From an uncultured Muribaculaceae bacterium (GTDB lineage: Bacteria > Bacteroidota > Bacteroidia > Bacteroidales > Muribaculaceae): DNA of 64,000 nt. This document shows, piece after piece, positions 61,185 through 64,000 of the stretch. The first letter of the stretch is position 1. Each line of letters opens with the position of its first letter. The stretch is from NCBI GenBank assembly GCA_910578035.1, contig CAJTOB010000002.1, positions 27,305 to 91,304 on the forward strand. Direction: 5' to 3'. The notes under the pieces are model-generated. The model worked only from the letters and a program-made list of their open reading frames with translations. It made no database searches and had not been told where the DNA came from. The position numbers were made by a program, and so were the translations under genes.

Positions 61185-63519
61185 AATCATAGTATTCATA
61201 ATTTTGGTATTTCTGATACTACCGGCATGCCTTTATGTTTTTAATTGTATTGGCTGTAAAAAAGAGGCAACACGCATTGCTTCTGTATTCGGTAGTGAGC
61301 GTTGTCTGGACCAGATCCCCACTCTTGTTATGCGGGGCAAGAAAGCAGATCGTGGTATGTCTTTTGCTTCTGATTCAAGGCACAATGGTCATTCCGTGGA
61401 GTTAAATATTATGCCGGGTTCTGTTTCATTACAAAATGACACATTGATAATAGATTTATCGGATGAGAGTGATGTCTATCAAGGGCGGGTTCTGCTAAAC
61501 GGCTTAACGACCGTAATACGAAATGGACACCGCTATTTAATTGATAACGGGTTGGTAACATGGCCAATCGATACAATGCCGTTCAATGCAAATGTTTTCT
61601 CGGAAGATAAATTATTGCTAAAAATAAAAGTGAAGAATCCCACAGAAGTCATTGCCCCGACAAGTGGGATAATCGATGGATTATCGTATGATTATCCTAT
61701 CAATGGAATGATTGTGACAGAAACATTTGATAGAGCGGACAATATCGATAGTATAGCAAGGGCTTTTTCAGAATATACCGGAAGCAAAATTATGCCTGAT
61801 GAATTGCGTTTATCCGTGTCGTTGGTGGACAATAAGGGCTATAAAGTAAACATCTGTGGTTTGCGACCTAAATCACAACTGTGTACAGGCGAAAGAATTG
61901 TAAAAGGTGAGTTTCTGGGAGTTACTTCTGATTCTTTGATAAGTATTTATGCTGAGCATAATGGAGTTCAAGTCTCCGCAAAAGATTATCTCAATAATTC
62001 GTTGCCAAAAGGTAAAAAAGGAAAAGAATATACCATGAATCCGGCGACGTGTACTCTCACTTCCGGCCAAATGGAAGAGGATATAAGGGTTCTCATTGAA
62101 TCATATAAGGAATGTTTCCCATTCTGGAATGAACATGTAACTCCTGAAGTTATTGAGAGCACAGTGACAGAAATACTAACAAACCTTCCAGACACCTTAT
62201 CATCTACAGATATAGAAATAGTCATGGATAGATTAAATGCGTTATTGCATGATTCGCATATATTTTATGAAAATTATGGCAATAAGCAGGATATGTATTA
62301 TCATGATATTGAATTTGGATTGGAGGGTAACAAGTTAATTGTAACATTAGCAACCAATAAATACTCTGAGTATCTGAAATCGGAAATTAAAGCAGTAGAT
62401 GGAATCTCCTCTGATTCGATAGTACGGTTTGCGGAAAAGTTCATTGGAGGATATGATATGAATGTGCAGGATTATCCAAAGAATTTACTATTCGGGATTC
62501 TTACTCAGTTGTATTGTAGATACCATCCTTTAAAAGAAACAGAAAAGAATTTTGAACTAACACTTGCTACCGGAGAAAAAATACAGGTTGAAAGCCATAA
62601 AGGCATGCCTGATTTAAAAGATTTTCTACCAGATAGATCGCAATATTTCAATATCAACAGATACAATAATCAAAGATATAAAGTTGAAATACTGCATGAT
62701 TCCGTAGCTTACATAGGATTGTCAACTTTTGATCTTTACAATACGGACCTGGATTCATTATTAGGTTTAATGAGCGATAATCGTTTTTCAACCATGATAT
62801 TCGATTTGCGGAATAATCCTGGTGGCTCGTCAAAGATCGCAGACAAATTAATAAAAAAAGTCTGCGGAGATGTATCTCCATGGAACGATCAACAGAGTAT
62901 CATAAATAAACGAGGAGGCTTCAAGGCGTTTAAATACGCTTTAAATTATACAATGGATACCCCTGTTGTCGGTAAGGAATTTATAAAAGATCAAAATAGT
63001 GATAAATTCGTTTGCAAACGTGATGTTTCAGTATCAACATCTGATACGTTAAAATGTCATATTAACTCATTTTTTATTATTCTGAATGAGAGGTCCGGAT
63101 CCGCAGCGAGTTATTTTGCCTCTGCTTTACATAGATCTGGACGAGCATTAATAATTGGTCGTGAGCCACGTACGGCATACCACCATATGACAGCGCTAAA
63201 ATATTGCAAACTACGGTTGCCTAACACCGGAGTAATATGGCATATTCCTTTGGTACGAGAAATATTTGATACAGACACCGTTGGTGATATACCATATGGA
63301 CGCGGTGTAATGCCTGACATTTATATACCTTTGACATTTGATGAAGTAGCTTTCAATAATGGTGATGAATTAAGGGATAAAGCAATAGAAAAGGCTCTTG
63401 AAAATGTTAGCTATAGGATAGGCACAAAATGGTCCTATTTAAAATGGACATTATTGTTACTGTTCCTAAGCGGCATTATCGTAGTAATAATTTGGAAAAA
63501 TAGTAATCGGCTAAATTAG
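61168..63519 (+). CDS. Membrane-anchored S41 (C-terminal processing) protease
   Basis: A 783-residue protein with an N-terminal membrane helix (IIVFIILVFLILPACLYVF). Residues ~150-280 resemble a degenerate M23/LytM-like or lipoyl-like beta domain (EVIAPTSGIIDG; CTGERIVKGEFLG). The S41 protease domain is at ~510-740: STMIFDLRNNPGGSS and the nucleophile Ser645 in NERSGSAASYFASAL. A second membrane helix is at the C-terminus (WTLLLLFLSGIIVVII). I chose the ATG at 61168, overlapping the GntR gene by 17 bases. Its job with the transporter is unknown; a role in envelope stress or peptide degradation is possible. Confidence 0.83.
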   Translation: MKASHKIIVFIILVFLILPACLYVFNCIGCKKEATRIASVFGSERCLDQIPTLVMRGKKADRGMSFASDSRHNGHSVELNIMPGSVSLQNDTLIIDLSDESDVYQGRVLLNGLTTVIRNGHRYLIDNGLVTWPIDTMPFNANVFSEDKLLLKIKVKNPTEVIAPTSGIIDGLSYDYPINGMIVTETFDRADNIDSIARAFSEYTGSKIMPDELRLSVSLVDNKGYKVNICGLRPKSQLCTGERIVKGEFLGVTSDSLISIYAEHNGVQVSAKDYLNNSLPKGKKGKEYTMNPATCTLTSGQMEEDIRVLIESYKECFPFWNEHVTPEVIESTVTEILTNLPDTLSSTDIEIVMDRLNALLHDSHIFYENYGNKQDMYYHDIEFGLEGNKLIVTLATNKYSEYLKSEIKAVDGISSDSIVRFAEKFIGGYDMNVQDYPKNLLFGILTQLYCRYHPLKETEKNFELTLATGEKIQVESHKGMPDLKDFLPDRSQYFNINRYNNQRYKVEILHDSVAYIGLSTFDLYNTDLDSLLGLMSDNRFSTMIFDLRNNPGGSSKIADKLIKKVCGDVSPWNDQQSIINKRGGFKAFKYALNYTMDTPVVGKEFIKDQNSDKFVCKRDVSVSTSDTLKCHINSFFIILNERSGSAASYFASALHRSGRALIIGREPRTAYHHMTALKYCKLRLPNTGVIWHIPLVREIFDTDTVGDIPYGRGVMPDIYIPLTFDEVAFNNGDELRDKAIEKALENVSYRIGTKWSYLKWTLLLLFLSGIIVVIIWKNSNRLN

Positions 63520-63904
63520 TATTATAGACGATGCTATTATGCATGAGTTCGTATTGAATAGCTCTGCTGAGGTAGAGTCTCGGCGATTTTTTGGGCTGAG
63601 GTTACCACGTTTGACACGGTCAGCCTCGTAGAGGTAAAGGGCTTACCGCAGTAACTATTATTTCGAACTCTGGTTTTGAATCTGGTTGTTGACAACTTGA
63701 CCACTGGAAGTTTTTAGTCTGACATTTTCAAAGAAAAGTATAAGTAATACAATCGGCTGTTACACTGCGTATTACTGTGTCACATAGTAACGCGATCGCA
63801 ATTAATGCAATTTAATTATTCAATGATTCGGTAAAATTTGAGGTCGTTCAGTCTTGGCTAAGCCGCTAACTGAGCCAACCGATGGTTTATTTTCTGAATT
63901 ATTT
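63520..63904. other. 385-bp region without a recognisable gene
   Basis: I find no convincing coding frame, tRNA or promoter. A weak hairpin TTGGCT (63854-63859)/AGCCAA (63873-63878) is the only structure seen. Several short in-frame stretches are broken by stops. Confidence 0.5.
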
Positions 63905-64000
63905 TTAGATGCGGAGATTTTCCGCAAGTCGAAGCCGTTTGAACTGCGCTACCGAAAGATCCGGATAATCCTTCCTTATGACCTCTTTGCAGACATTGAG
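63905..64000 (-). CDS. C-terminal end of an unidentified protein (partial)
   Basis: A minus-strand frame is open from the right window edge to a TAA at 63905-63907 and shows 31 residues (KDYPDLSVAQFKRLRLAEN). The sequence has a plausible protein composition, but I cannot name it. It could be the end of a transposase or any other gene. Confidence 0.4.
   Translation of the reverse strand, partial: LNVCKEVIRKDYPDLSVAQFKRLRLAENLRI

Overview
The window looks like a chromosomal segment of a Bacteroidales bacterium of about 50% GC, most likely close to Muribaculaceae. The reasons are Bacteroidetes-type promoters (TAnnTTTG, in two cases with a TTTG 20 bp upstream), DUF4493/PCMD lipoproteins, a PorD-like DUF4835 protein, an ftsX-DUF3098-uppP-truB-queA block and a dnaN-exonuclease-coaBC-DUF4835-recN-rlmB block. 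I found no tRNA, rRNA, CRISPR array or complete insertion sequence.

Layout. 1-10 kb: end of a HAD hydrolase, a GH36 alpha-galactosidase, an endonuclease/exonuclease/phosphatase-fold protein, miaB (-), a small membrane protein, an acetyl-CoA hydrolase/CoA-transferase, a DUF389 membrane protein and a frameshifted nhaC (-). 10-16 kb: three tandem DUF4493/PCMD-type lipoproteins behind a textbook Bacteroidetes promoter. 16-23 kb: dnaN, DnaQ-like exonuclease, coaBC, porD-like, recN and rlmB.

23-37.5 kb is the most unusual part. It is a tightly packed, same-strand run of nine genes built around SrfB (actin/Hsp70-like ATPase fold) and SrfC (large P-loop GTPase-like protein). These are followed by a membrane-anchored subtilase, a small membrane protein, a second P-loop GTPase-like protein, two unknown proteins with C-terminal membrane anchors, a DUF1294-like membrane protein and a DUF2135/YfaP-like lipoprotein. 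Together they look like one envelope-associated NTPase/protease machine of unknown function.

37.6-59 kb is mostly housekeeping: an ABC-F ATPase, an M13 peptidase, pepT, miaA, nadC, aqpZ (-), a frameshifted small membrane protein, dedA, rpe, ftsK, lolA-like, trxB, ybaK-like, aroC, a radical SAM protein, then queA, truB, uppP, DUF3098 and ftsX on the minus strand. 59.2-63.5 kb is an AT-rich, probably acquired cassette: ABC ATPase, permease, YtrA-type GntR regulator and an S41 protease with a possible degenerate M23-like region. A palindromic operator sits at its transcription start. The last 480 bp hold no complete gene; a minus-strand frame enters from the right edge.

Two genes (nhaC and 46443-47031) are each broken by what reads as a single inserted base. 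Several intergenic gaps carry AT-rich or low-complexity repeats, some forming long palindromes. Functions are assigned from recognised motifs only; no database search was possible.
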